NCBI GenBank assembly: GCA_022393335.1
Contig: JAJEKB010020548.1
Coordinates: 255,850 to 319,849, forward strand
DNA: 64,000 nt
Source of the DNA: Macrotrachela quadricornifera
Taxonomy: Eukaryota; Rotifera; Eurotatoria; Philodinida; Philodinidae
Direction: 5' to 3'
Under the pieces are notes generated by a model that saw only the letters and a list, made by a program, of their open reading frames with translations, was not told the origin of the DNA and made no database searches. This document shows, in pieces, positions 49,596 through 61,510 of the stretch; positions within the stretch are counted from its first letter, which is position 1, and each line of letters opens with the position of its first letter. The translations under genes and the position numbers were made by a program.

Positions 49596-52500
49596 CTAGA
49601 ATAACGAAAAAAATGTTATTAGTAGCATGGGAGATAGAGTCCTTCATATAAACTTCAACTATAAAAATAAGAATAATATAAATAAACATATATATATCAT
49701 ATCCTCGATCTGTAAGTTCGACATTTTCAATGTTGATCTTTTAATATTTCGTCCTTTTCACTAAAGAGAAACAATAAGAAATGATATTTATCATGTTTTT
49801 CTTTTATTTCTTGCCTTGTTGTATTCTTATCTTTGCACGTTGTGGTGGTAGTCACATTATTGTGACTAAAGATACATATGAGAAGAGAACATCTAACTCT
49901 TAATTCTCGAGAAAGCTTGGAATCAGCATTACAGCTCATTCTTCACAACATTTTTAAAGTGATATGAAGTATCTTAGGTTGAGAAATATATGTGTATGTT
50001 ACTCATTAATGATTTGGATCAATATGTGATTGTTCATTATTGAGAAATCGCACCTAACATCATCCGTATCAATAATTACAATTTCCTTATGTTCTCTAAT
50101 TGATATTGATCTTTCCTTATTTCTTCTCTTCCTTTCCGTTGGAAATTAGTTTTTATTATATGTCATTGTTTATCTTTTAATCTTCATGTAGTGTTCGAAA
50201 TCTTACTGCAGAGCCTGAGGAAATGCTTATCTTCTAATAAGCAAGACAGAACATGTTAACGAATTAACTTTCAATAACCTTAACTCTTTTAAATTTGAGC
50301 ATATCAACTTTCCGTTGAATAACATAAAAATAAAATTTTAAAATGAATAAATAGAATAAAAATAATTTCATCTAGCATTGAATATATTAAAAGTGAAATA
50401 GGGTAAATAACATCATAAAATGCTATATACTAATGACGGATCGGATGCATCATCAAGCTCTATTAAAATTAAATTAAACTAAAATTCATCAAATGTAATT
50501 ATAGTTAATAGGAATTTAATTCACTATTTATGATTTTATCATGAAGTTTATTTTTGTTTTGATTTAATCTTGACTTGAGTTAATTGCTGAAAAATATAGA
50601 TTCTGAGTAGTAGACTGAATTCTATTACAAAGGCACACATTACTCCATTTTTCGACTGTGGTTAACTTTTATCCTCACGTTTAATTTTCTTCTATGTATT
50701 TGATAATTAGTTTGGGTTACTTTTTTTTCTTTTTAACGAGTTCATATTGTTGAATGTCGATTTTTATCGCTTTCAATCTACACAGCTAAACTATATTAGT
50801 GTGCTGAAATGGAGCTGTCAGATAGTTAAAATTGAAAGAAAATTAAGTTCTTATAACCTAGCTCACTTAAAAAGAAAAATTATTTTAAAACAAACTTAAA
50901 TTATCTTCTACTTAGTAATCACAACGAGAACTCATGCTATCTTTTGATATAACATACAGTATCGTATGAATCACAGGAAATGTCAAATATAAATTTGAAT
51001 GATGGTCGATATATTAAAAAAGTATTTTTAACGACAAACGTGTGTATTGCTTCGACGGTCATTTATATTTTATTGTGTTCAACATGTATAGAAATACTTT
51101 TACGCATCTATATATATATATATATATATGTCACAATTATAATAGGTCACTTGGTAAGTTAAGACGCGAGAGAGTACAAATATACTTATACACCGGTCAA
51201 TAGTTGACATAAAGACGAGGTGTGATAAAATGTAATAAAAGAATAGAAATACAACGATCATAATCCGATTTGTTATATAAACAAAAGTCCATTAAATGTA
51301 TCACAAAACTCAAATAAATTGTATATATGCAGCACATTTAAACGTACATGAATCATATTCTTATTTTAGGATCAATATCAATTGTATAACATACTTTTCA
51401 ATGGAATCAAAAAGAAAATGAACATTAAAAAAGATCTTCATATTGAAATAATGGTTTCAGTTCGGTCCCGACTATATTTCATAAGTGATAGCTATTGGGA
51501 TGTTTATTGCTGTCACATAAAACTTGATCAAAAAATGATCTCAAGTGCTAAAAATAAATGCTTGATCTTCACGACCCACAATTTCAATTTCGTTAGTGTT
51601 AGAGAATAAAACAAATTTGGTTATAATTGCCACTATTCTTCCTTCTTTGATCATTGTAAATGAATGAACAACATAAATACAATTAATATGACATTTTTGA
51701 TAAAAAACTGCAAATTTCTTCTTTACAACTACTAATTATCGGCTTTTCTATGATAGAAACTTCAGCCATGTAGTCTTATGAAGACTTGAAAGTTTCGTAA
51801 AGTCTTTTCTAATCTTTTGAAGTCGAGAGCTGCACAAGTACGAGTACAAAATTTCTCTTGTATTTCACAATACCTCCTCGAATTCACCAAGTAAAGACTT
51901 ACTTATGGAAAAATTTCACACAGCATCATATTTGCTCGTTTTTCGAAAACTAACGTCTTACTAAAGTTAAAGCAAATATATTTTGAACATTTCTATGTCT
52001 CAGATGCTATGCATTTTTCTGCTTCTATTGGGGTCGTGAAGTAAGAAAAACACTGTAATTGATGAATGTTGACTGTTCGAATCTTCCTGATATGTAAGTG
52101 TGCCGTATAAAATTACTTTGTCTTTATTCAACTTAATAGGAAATGGAGTTATAGCATTATTAGCAGTGAATAGCGATTCAGGATATTATATTCTAAATGT
52201 TTGCATATATAGTTATACAATAATACTCTAGACTTCCTAACTCAGTACAAGGTGCAATCAAAGTACATATATTATAGTACATAGCACAATTTTTGCAAAT
52301 TCGAAGATTTAAGGAGGATTCAAGATTTATTCAGAGTACATTTAATGTTAGTGGAACTATATGAATAAACCAAAGTACAAATTGTAATTGTATTTGTACT
52401 AACGCATCTCTGCTTTGTGATTACGTTTTTAATATTTTGAGAAATGTTCACTCGATAATTGTATTTTTCATTTTCAGGTCGTAATTCTTATAATTTAAGA

Positions 52501-54096
52501 TAATCTTTAAATTCTGATCGACTAAATAATTATTATTCCAATTTTTTTTACTTTATCTTTCTGTTATTTTCGTTGTGCAACAAGTTCAACCATTATGTAA
52601 GAGTGATGAAATGACTTTCTTTGTTTCCTAGACATGTACCTTACGACATCTCTTCTGTCTATATACATTCCATTTATATATTTATTATCATCGATATAGT
52701 ATGTGTAACGACACAAGAGATGTCGTGAACTACATATACTCGAAAACAATTACTTATTACAACTATACCAAGAGGTAAATGATCACATCTGATCACATTC
52801 ATGTTGCGATGACGAAAATAAGTGGACTAGTGGCAACATTGGTCTACCAGAGCAACGTTTTTGTGAAAGAAAATAATGATTTTGCAAGATACCGACCATA
52901 ATCGTTCGGTTTACTTGTGTCTCGATAAATACGCGTATGTTTACCATTATTCAACGGATATTTAGTGTGATAAAAATGAATTTGATTATATGCTATTGGA
53001 GTCCACATTTTTAGAAAAAGTATTAAAAAGATCTAAAAGCTATTCTGAAATACATCAATTTGATAAGAGCAATATTGACTAGAATATATATCATTTTTCA
53101 ATCACAAGACAAAATTTGACTAACCTGATTGTATGCTTTTAATAAGTAAGAATCTTCATGTATCATTAAAATATAATATTTTTTTTCTTTCTCTTTACTA
53201 ATTTATCATAATGCCTATCTTCACGATCAGACAGACGCAAACAAATGTGACCATTTTAATGTAATTTGAACATAGACACATAATATCTTCATGTAATTTA
53301 TCATACACATATTCTGTGGGAGATTAATAATACTTCATAGGATATAAATAGATTTTTGCAATTGATTTAATAATTGAGTATTAGTTCTACAACAGGAACT
53401 TTGTTGAAAAACACAACGTCTAATGGATTGTATTCCTTCTTTAATTGCTTTTAATTTCAATTGTAAAATTTTGATTATTATGAGAAATAAAAAGTTAATT
53501 ATGATAAGTTGTGTCAAAATGCAATTTTTTTTCGTACAGAAAAGAAACTAATTAGTAAAACTTGTCATATTATATAGATAAACAATAAATTTAAGAGAAT
53601 CAAGCTAGGTTCACAATGATATCATGTAGTTCTTTTACATATCAATCATTATAGAAAAGTGGTCATAAATCTTCATCAATTTAATGACCTTAGATAATGC
53701 AAACAAAAAAATAAGGCCTCGTTTATTTTAATAAGAGTAATTTTAGTACGAGTGACACGTATATCAGTGGTTTTTCATTAAGTATATACACAGAAAATTT
53801 CATGTATCCAGTTTTTAAAATAGCTAAGATTCAAATGACTGAGAAATTTTTGGTTAGTACTGTAAACATAAAGTAATTAATGCTCATTTTATAAGAATAC
53901 ATATGAAGGTGTAGCATTTGGTATAAATAGATCATAGCGTCTGCAAATGACTATTCGATAAATTAAGCACAAGAGCTATGAGAATAAATGTTTTATCACA
54001 TATATTAAGTCTCATGCAAAATAACATTATTGTAACATTAACTGTCGTTAGAAGAATTTATTATACTGATAAATTACAGTTTTATTAGTTATCTTC
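49596..54096. other. Gene-poor 4.5 kb interval
   Basis: No supported gene. Short frames at 49727-49939 (-), 50980-51162 (+), 51382-51609 (+), 52564-52749 (-) and 53335-53517 (-) lack family motifs. The one at 50980 begins MSNINLNDGRYIKK and has one membrane-like segment, and could be a decayed membrane-protein exon. A (TA)n microsatellite lies at about 51107-51128. Confidence 0.45.
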
Positions 54097-55053
54097 TTAT
54101 GGCGAAGACATATAAATAAGTTCACTAGGTGAAATTGAAAAGCGTTGGTACACCTCATTAATAACTTTCCATTCTCTTATATCTACAATTAGTACATGTG
54201 CAGCATGACCAAACATAGAAAAATCGTCGTTGTATCCAAATACGATTTGATTCTTATCTAAATTCAATATTCTTCCAGTTAATATTGCAGTTGATGTTGG
54301 TTGTTTAATATCTAATTGTTTATTGACATGACAAAAGTTTTTATCTAATTCTTTTATTGTCAAATTACTTATTGTAAAATCAAATGGAGCTTTTCGCCAA
54401 TTATAAATAGTATAAAAATGTTCATTGATTATAAATAAATTATCTAAATATGGATTAGCATCAAGTTTACAAATCGTTTTAGTCATAAATGTTTTCATAT
54501 TAATTCCAATTAATTCTGTTTCTGTACGATAATATAAAATATTTTCCAATATATCATATGTGCTACCCACTTGTGGCTTTCCTTGTGATGTGAGATCAAT
54601 CACTTTCCGTAATGTCAATATATTTTTATCGACTTCCCATAAAAAGCTGGATAGACCGTTACGTGTCGTACCAATAGCAAATAAATGTTGATTATTGAAA
54701 TCAGAATGTAATCCTATTAAAGTAATATTGTAAAATGGTCCTTGCTGTGTTTCTTTTGTTTGTATATTGTGACGCATTAAACAAGATATATCGGGACGTG
54801 GTGGATATGTTTTCCAACTTGTAAATAGTCGATTTTGCCTTTGATCGACAGCAAAAACATATTGGTTGTATGTCCATAGATTTTTATCGGAAAATTCAGG
54901 ATCTGGTATGAAATCATAGTTCATTAGTAATGTAGCTTCCATTGACATCGGGTTATACACATTTATTTTGAAATAATCATACGATAAAAATATTGCAAAT
55001 ACATCCGGTATTATAACATAAAGTAAATAAAAATATTTTATTATTAAATTCAT
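54097..55053 (-). CDS. Secreted or membrane-anchored orphan protein, intronless
   Basis: 318 residues in one exon. The N-terminus (residues about 4-24, IIKYFYLLYVIIPDVFAIFL) is a signal peptide or anchor. The rest is soluble and strand-rich, with recurring short units such as YNQYVFAVDQRQNRLF, NQHLFAIGTTRNGLSSFLWEV and DNLFIINEHFYTIYNW that resemble blades of a beta-propeller (six or so W/Y-rich repeats). Sequons (NIT, NLT) fit secretion. Cysteines are few (about three). I recognise no family. No intron in 957 bases is unusual for this genome; rotifer-specific or transferred origin are both possible. An intact frame of this length among noncoding sequence supports a real gene. Confidence 0.75.
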   Translation of the reverse strand: MNLIIKYFYLLYVIIPDVFAIFLSYDYFKINVYNPMSMEATLLMNYDFIPDPEFSDKNLWTYNQYVFAVDQRQNRLFTSWKTYPPRPDISCLMRHNIQTKETQQGPFYNITLIGLHSDFNNQHLFAIGTTRNGLSSFLWEVDKNILTLRKVIDLTSQGKPQVGSTYDILENILYYRTETELIGINMKTFMTKTICKLDANPYLDNLFIINEHFYTIYNWRKAPFDFTISNLTIKELDKNFCHVNKQLDIKQPTSTAILTGRILNLDKNQIVFGYNDDFSMFGHAAHVLIVDIREWKVINEVYQRFSISPSELIYMSSP

Positions 55054-56749
55054 GGCAAAATAAAGTAAATTGTTAATATTGATATAATAAACTGGTTGTT
55101 TTTGCTTACATTACATTTGTTGTCTTTCTTTTCACTGTTACACAAATATTAAAAATAACAGGTAGCCATTTTATTTAAAGATATCTTCTTTTTCTTCTAT
55201 CTCATCATAATAGCGGTGAAGGAGTGACTCTTTCATATGTCAAATGAATTGGAGGTCATAATAATGTACGTCATACTTTCTTCGTCACAGCTACAAAAGT
55301 ATCTTGTTAACAGAGAAAGAAATTAGTATGCTGATTATTGTCTACACAGTTTAGTTTAACACAGTTAATATGAATAGGTATATAATATTAAATATTTATT
55401 ATTAGAGCTACTAGACTATGATAATAACAACATACAATGGTGAAATTAATTCAAGATGATAATTTTCTTCAGAAATGTTCAGAATTGACAGCTGAACGGT
55501 TTCTTATTAATGAAATATTTCATATATAAAATAAGAATGTATTCTTGGAAAAAAAAATTTCATAAGCTTTCTTAGTTGAAATACTACAAATTCAACTTTT
55601 ATCGTTTTCATTAAAGTAACCCTCAATCGTTCATATTAATTTCGCTATTCTATCAAAGGACGAGATCTTATAAATGAGTTGAAATCATTTGTATAAGAAT
55701 AATTATTAACAAACGTCTATACGTAATGAATACGAAAAAATCAATAAACTAAAATACATTTTGTTAAAATCATTTCCTTCTTCGATAAAAATAAAAATCG
55801 TCATTTTTTTTCTTTAAAACTTTCATCTGAGAATAATTTTTTATGGAATGTAGATGTTTGGGTTAATTTTAGTTATAACATTAATGATTTGTCTATATTT
55901 AGAATATTTCTTTTCACATAACATGTAATGTCATAAAAAAAATATTTTGTTCCCTAGCTATTTACTATGTAGTGAGGAAGATAAAGTGTAATTAACCAAT
56001 TTCATTAGAACAAGAACGTGATTTGGCTCCAATACATTAGTATATTTCTATAAGTTAGTTACAAAAAGAGCATAGTTGATACGTTTTTGTATCATTTTTA
56101 CTTTTCTTTTTTATTCGATGCTCATTTTATATATTTTCTTTATATTATGGCTTCCTGCATGCCACAAAACTTATTTCGTCTTGTTCTTATTACTTTTATT
56201 TGTTATTTGCATTCTTTTATCGAATGTACGTCTATTTTAGATTTCTCTCTCTTCGTATAAATATTTATTTGTCTTGAGCCTCTTAATTATGAGCCATATC
56301 AGCATACATATGCGTACATCACTAACAAAAACACACAAGAAGATGTTTGTTTTGAAAAGCCATTACGAGCGTTCAGTTGAATAACTGCTACGATGACCAG
56401 TTAGGAAAGAGTGTTTTGTCTAACTTAACATTAGCAGTTAATTAAAATAATGCAAAATTAAAAAAAAACGAGTCAACATAAGTCGTTGTCTTACATTATT
56501 TTTTATAATACATATGGTGCTAAGCTGATGCTGTACCATTTGCTATGATATCGATTTGTAAAAGCAAAACTATAGATTACACCTATTATGTCAAAAATTG
56601 TTTGAAAATATTTGATGACCATTTTTGACTTCATGTTCATGCATTTTTATTGGTTATTTAATAGAAGAAATTAACCTTTTCACCATGATGTCGCACACCG
56701 GTGGGCTACACTTTGCATTTTAAATCTTAATCTTGAAATACATTTGATT
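55054..56749. other. Intergenic
   Basis: AT-rich with no gene or RNA seen. The proximal part would hold the promoter of the secreted orphan. Confidence 0.45.
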
Positions 56750-56990
56750 AAAAAACAAGATATACCATAAGATGCAGCGTGAAAAGCTCTACAATCTACG
56801 CTGTAAAACCTATTTCAATTGTATTTTACAAATTTCGACGTAAAATACTATAATCTTCAAGGGATCTCAAAAAATGGTCGTAGACAGTTTTGCGTTTTCT
56901 TCAAAACAAAAAGTACATAATTGAAGTAGGTTTTACGATGTAGATTGTAGCCCTTCTCATGCTGCATCTTGCAGTGTATTTTGTTTTCTA
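56750..56990. repeat. Foldback repeat, copy B
   Basis: Left arm: AAAACAAGATATACCATAAG, then GATGCAGCGTGAAAAGCTCT, then ACAATCTACG. Right arm in reverse complement: AAAACAAAATACACTGCAAG, then ATGCAGCATGAGAAGGGCTA, then CAATCTACAT. The arms are roughly 75-80% alike by eye. Same family as 12113-12286 and the single arm near 57617-57655 (ACTACATCTTGTGATGTGTT). Confidence 0.75.
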
Positions 56991-57128
56991 ATAAAAGGTG
57001 TTTAGAAATCTGATTTTATATGAAAATTCAATCGTGGCGAAAGGGTTAAAAAAATAGCACTTGGTTTTAACATATTTTCTACAGCTTTTGCTGTTCGAGT
57101 TTATATAAGATTATTTGTTGCAGCAATT

Positions 57129-57561
57129 TCAGTTGAATCATGAAAACCAAGAAATCTCGTTGATTCTTTAATAGCAAATGGAACACCAAGAAAAGTAGCT
57201 CATTCTTCCCTCCGTTCATCAGGTAAGCATTTTTCATTATCTAAAATACGATCGATTTATTGATCATCAATTAATGCTTGATCAAATCTTTCATCAACAT
57301 AAACATTTAAATATGGTTGAATAGATCGAATTCGATCTATATAAAGACGAACAACTTCACATGAAGTTATCTAAAAATAAAAAATAAAAACTATTTTATT
57401 TTCACGTTTTTTCTTTTCAAAAAAGAAAAGATTTACTTGTCTTTCACGAATACATTTAGCAATTGCAGTTGCTGGTTGAAGTAAAATTTGATTTGTTATC
57501 GGTGGTAATTTAAATTTTTGATTTTCATATATTAAACGAAAACCAAGATGAATCCATATCG
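57129..57561 (-). pseudogene. FAAH2: FAAH2-like amidase pseudogene fragment
   Basis: Two exon pieces of an amidase-signature enzyme related to fatty-acid amide hydrolase 2. The first reads KLPPITNQILLQPATAIAKC then IRERQ, and ends in a normal GT...AG intron (about 57436-57371). The second reads ITSCEVVRLYIDRIRSIQPY, LNVYVDERFDQALIDDQ, stop (57258-57260), IDRILDNEKCLPDERREE, stop (57200-57202), then ATFLGVPFAIKES, which holds the catalytic lysine region (GVPfxxKE). Only the N-terminal quarter of a roughly 530-residue enzyme is present, so truncation and two stops make it non-functional. The rest of the gene is not in the window. Confidence 0.75.
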
Positions 57562-57616
57562 ATAAAAAAACTATGAATTAACCAAAGAATAAAAGAAAGA
57601 AATTTTAATGTTTTAT

Positions 57617-57655
57617 CCACACTACATCTTGTGATGTGTTTTGTTTTTTTAATAC
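57617..57655. repeat. Foldback repeat, solitary arm C
   Basis: CACACTACATCTTGTGATGT followed by GTTTTGTTTTTTT, the reverse complement of the family's arm end. No partner arm is seen nearby, so it is a remnant. Confidence 0.5.
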
Positions 57656-57661
57656 AGCATA

Positions 57662-58221
57662 TTAAGTGAATGAAAATTGGAATTCAAAATTTAAAATATT
57701 TATTTAAATTACAAATTTGAAAATTTTATTTTTAGTTTAATAATTTAAAAAATATGTTTAATTCTTCTTAAGATTCAGTTTTCCCTGACACATGTATCTA
57801 TGTATATGAGATATAAATGAACTTTTATGACGTATAATCATAAAACGAAAAAGACAATTTTCTTCGATTGAATTTTGTTTGTATTTCAGCCTAATTTGAC
57901 TGATTCTTTACATAATGCCAACAGATAATCACGTCAGATAAGTCAATAAAACTTTTGATATGATTACTTGGCAAAGATTGCATGAATGTTCCTACAAAAT
58001 ATATTTCTTTTTATTAATGATGACAAAAAACTATATAAAATGTTTACATTTTAATACTTTTATAGAAAAATTTTAATTGTTTATCAATTGTTCGGGCTTA
58101 AGGTATTTTTTGTTGATACACCTGATTTATCACAATCGATATAAATTGTGTAAAGTTTTAATATATTCATTTCTAAAATAAAAGATTGAGCTTGAGTAAT
58201 ACAGGCAATGAAATGATATGA
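57662..58221. other. Intergenic between two decayed genes
   Basis: AT-rich with no coding sequence recognised. Confidence 0.4.
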
Positions 58222-58620
58222 CTATTCATGAATAATAGGTTTAATTTTTGTTAAATGTTGTCGTTTTATATCACCTCCAGTTTCTACATCGATGAATATA
58301 TCTTGAATTTTAAAAGGATTTAATGATTCTGGTGTACATGACATAGATGCACCTGTATCTAATAAAAATTGATGATTTTCATTATGTTCAATACCATCTG
58401 AATCAAAATATTCGACTGATAAACTTGATGTAGTTAATCCAAGTCCATTGCTGGTACAATGTAAAAACTATTGAAAATAACGATCAACTTGCACGTAAAA
58501 CAAATTGACTAATTGAATATCATCACAAAGATTTGATTTATCATTCATAATCATGTCGATTAACTTAAAACTATTATCACCTCATGCAATAATCTTTTCA
58601 TGTTTAATTAATATGAAAAG
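58222..58620 (-). pseudogene. Decayed gene fragment with a retropepsin-like aspartic protease motif
   Basis: One long minus-strand frame, interrupted by two stops (TGA near 58584 and TAG at 58468-58470), ends at TAG 58222-58224. Its core is HNENHQFLLDTGASMSCTPE, with the DTGAS active-site triad of pepsin/retropepsin enzymes preceded by hydrophobic residues. About 80 residues follow the second stop. It could be a remnant of an LTR retroelement protease or of a cellular retropepsin-like gene; no other retroelement domain (RT, integrase, LTR) is visible nearby. Confidence 0.55.
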
Positions 58621-59690
58621 TTCTTTTGATATGTCGAAATTTTTGTCCGATTAAATCAGGATATTTTTTGTTATTTGCAATGAATATTTTTTCATTCGAC
58701 TTATTACAACTAACCAAGAGCAAAAACCAAATATACTGGAGCAGATTTAAATTACACTCAGAAGAAGATTATGACGATAATGAAGGTCGACATTATGAAA
58801 AATACCCAGGTTGACGAATACGAAGTCTGTACACGTGTGTAAACGACCGTATACATTCACGATAGGATCATATACCACCGTATTTCGCCGTATTACCTAT
58901 CTCAGTATTACGATCGTTTACGACCGGGTGGTTTCGACCTGGGCTGTCTCTCTAGATAGATGTCGCCATTATTCGGTAATCTCACCATCAATTCGTTTTA
59001 CTAAAGTCAATTTGATATGATTGATAAGATAGATAGATAACAGAGAACGATTCACATTAACAAAGAGTTTATCCACTTATGCAAAATACACTCTGATGAC
59101 CCTTCCTTCTCTTCTCGTCTCCCTCATGTTTTTTCTTCATATACTGTCACTTAACTATTTTTATGTCTTGCAATGAAGCTCTACAACTTACATAAAACCA
59201 CTTTTTTAATAGTTGCATTTTTTATTTTAAAAATGGTAAAAACAGTGTGCAACCAAATTTCGATGTCGCAAAAAAGGTCCCTTTTCAATACATGATCAAT
59301 GCTTTTTTATATCTATAAAGAATACTTTATTTTATCTAAGGTTTTCTTAATGCTCCAATTTCTTGTGCCATATATGGTCTTTATAATAGCCGTCAAAACG
59401 AAAGTGATATTGATATTATATATATTAACAATGAAGTAAATATTATACATAAAATAAAATTGGTTTTTGTTTGTTAAATAAACTTTAATTTAGCTAAATA
59501 CGTATTCGAGGAAATATGATGATCCAGAAATTATCATCAAATATGTGTCAATCGTTTTATTTACGATCTGTCACGAATTAGATCACTGGGCATTTCATCA
59601 TTTTGACTGTGCAATGAACCATAATCTATGGGCACCTAAGGATTAATTCTCTTTTTTTTCTTATTGACCTTGTAAAATTCTTTTTTGTCT
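58621..59690. other. Intergenic
   Basis: No supported gene. Frames at 58626-58814 and 58811-59020 lack motifs. A short GATA run occurs near 59025-59040. Confidence 0.4.
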
Positions 59691-60235
59691 CTGAAATAAT
59701 GGTTGTTGTGGAGGAAGCTGGAGAAACTATTGACTTTCTTATGTTTGGTTGCAAAATACAGCATTATGGTCCTGAAGAACCCAAATATATGATACTATAC
59801 ACTAAATTGAATGATGATCAATACTAACTAGTATTGTATTTAAATTGATGATATAGTAACACACTATAATAATGGATATCGTATAGTACCAATTGAATAT
59901 TTACAAGCATTAGTTCAATGAAGTACTTATGAACGTATGCATTATTTGTTTGAATATTGTTTGCTTTTTTATTAGATATATTCGTAAATGAAAAATAAAA
60001 TTTGCTTTTTTAATATAAATGATTTATAATTTTAGATAATATTGAAGACTCAACATTCATATCACTCCCAGTTAAACAATTAAGAAATTTAGTGATTCTT
60101 AGAGAAGAATTACTCAAATATAACTATAAACGTGTTTTTAATCCAATAGATAAACCTATATTGAATGCAACAATCGATATAATTGGTATTCAAAAAGGAA
60201 GAAGAGTATTCAATGTATGTGATAAAAAACATTAA
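59691..60235 (+). pseudogene. Decayed multi-exon gene of unknown function
   Basis: Three coding-like pieces in order: MVVVEEAGETIDFLMFGCKI (to a stop at 59825-59827), then HYNNGYRIVPIEYLQALVQ with a TGA, then, after a good acceptor (AATTTTAG near 60036), NIEDSTFISLPVKQLRNLVI and KYNYKRVFNPIDKPILNATI ending KGRRVFNVCDKKH, stop near 60234. Residue composition is clearly protein-like, unlike the surrounding noise, but stops break two pieces. I recognise no family. Confidence 0.4.
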
Positions 60236-61510
60236 ACCTTGCCTTTCCAAATGATATCAGTTATTTTTTCTTGTTCTAAAATGTGTTCTTTTCTGTCATT
60301 GTATTGTACAGTCAACTTTAATTATTAGATAATTTGTGGTTGTTATGATTGTTGTACAACTCTTTTCTATTGATAAATTATTTTTGATCGTTCATATCAT
60401 TGCAGACCTTCTTTTTTTTATGCTATTCGAAACTGATTTTTGCTTCCCTATTATTATAAAATTTGTTTTTTGTTGTATCATCATTTATTTTTTGTGCCTA
60501 TGTCACCACTTTTTTGACAGCTGCGTCGCAGTTATCGTGGTTCCTACTGGCGCATGGGGTATAACAGGATGTGTCACAAACACTTTAGTTCATTTTAAGT
60601 TTTTACAGTGAGAAAGATACTTAATTTGTTTTTCTTAAGAATGAAGGCCAGTGCCAGGGTGCGTTAAACGATCAATATAAATATCTAATTATTAGATGGA
60701 TGATTATTAATTAATTAATTAACTAATTAGTTATTTAGAAAATGCTGCGATTGACTGAGCATTATCTCTTACAAATGCGATCTTTTTCTATCGTAGTTTG
60801 ACCGCAGTTGAACACATGGATGCTTATATATCTATATTAGAAGAAATATCCATTATCCAAATAAAGCCAAAATTCAATCTAATTGTATTTTTTCATTTCG
60901 TTAAAAGTAAAATAAATAAGAGCACAAGTCTCTCTAATAAATAAACTACGTGATTAAACACAAGTTAAATTAAATGTTTTTTTTCTTTGATCTTATCTAA
61001 AAGTTATGTGATAATATTTACCATCGTTTACAAAACATTTCAATATTTTGCTTTTAGTTTTTTTCGATTGATAATTAAAGTGATAGTATTAAAAAAGTTC
61101 GGGATTAGGTTTCGTTTAAATTTTCAACTTCATATTTGCAAATGATATAAATCGATTGATACAATGATAGAAGAATCTAAGTGAGCAATTATCAATGAAC
61201 AAGTTATTTGATGAAAATCTAAATTGTCTTGTTTTGGTATTTACAAAAAATTGTTTTGAAATCTCAACAGTATTAGGACATTTGTAGATTAAATATAAAA
61301 GTGGATTATTTTAATATAATTCACGTGACTAAAAAAATACTAGTCTTAAATCAATTCTGTTTTTCTGTTTTACTTTTATTTAAAGAAATAAAAATGGTTT
61401 GAATAAAATATTGTTTTCTTCAAAGAGTTTTATTTATCAATAACATATGAAAAAATTCTTAAATTCTAATAATAAATTAATCGACAGAAATTCAATTAAA
61501 TATTTTCAGA
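60236..61510. other. Intergenic
   Basis: No gene supported. The 91-codon frame at 60336-60611 is a hydrophobic, F/I/V-rich chance frame. Short TTAATTAATTAATTAA palindromes occur near 60708-60726. Confidence 0.4.

Noticed and set aside
52060..52110. Possible tRNA T-loop-like GTTCGAATC
   Set aside because: No acceptor stem, D-arm or anticodon arm can be folded around it.
60336..60611. 91-codon frame, very hydrophobic
   Set aside because: F/I/V-rich composition from AT-rich DNA, no motif, no promoter or poly(A) context.
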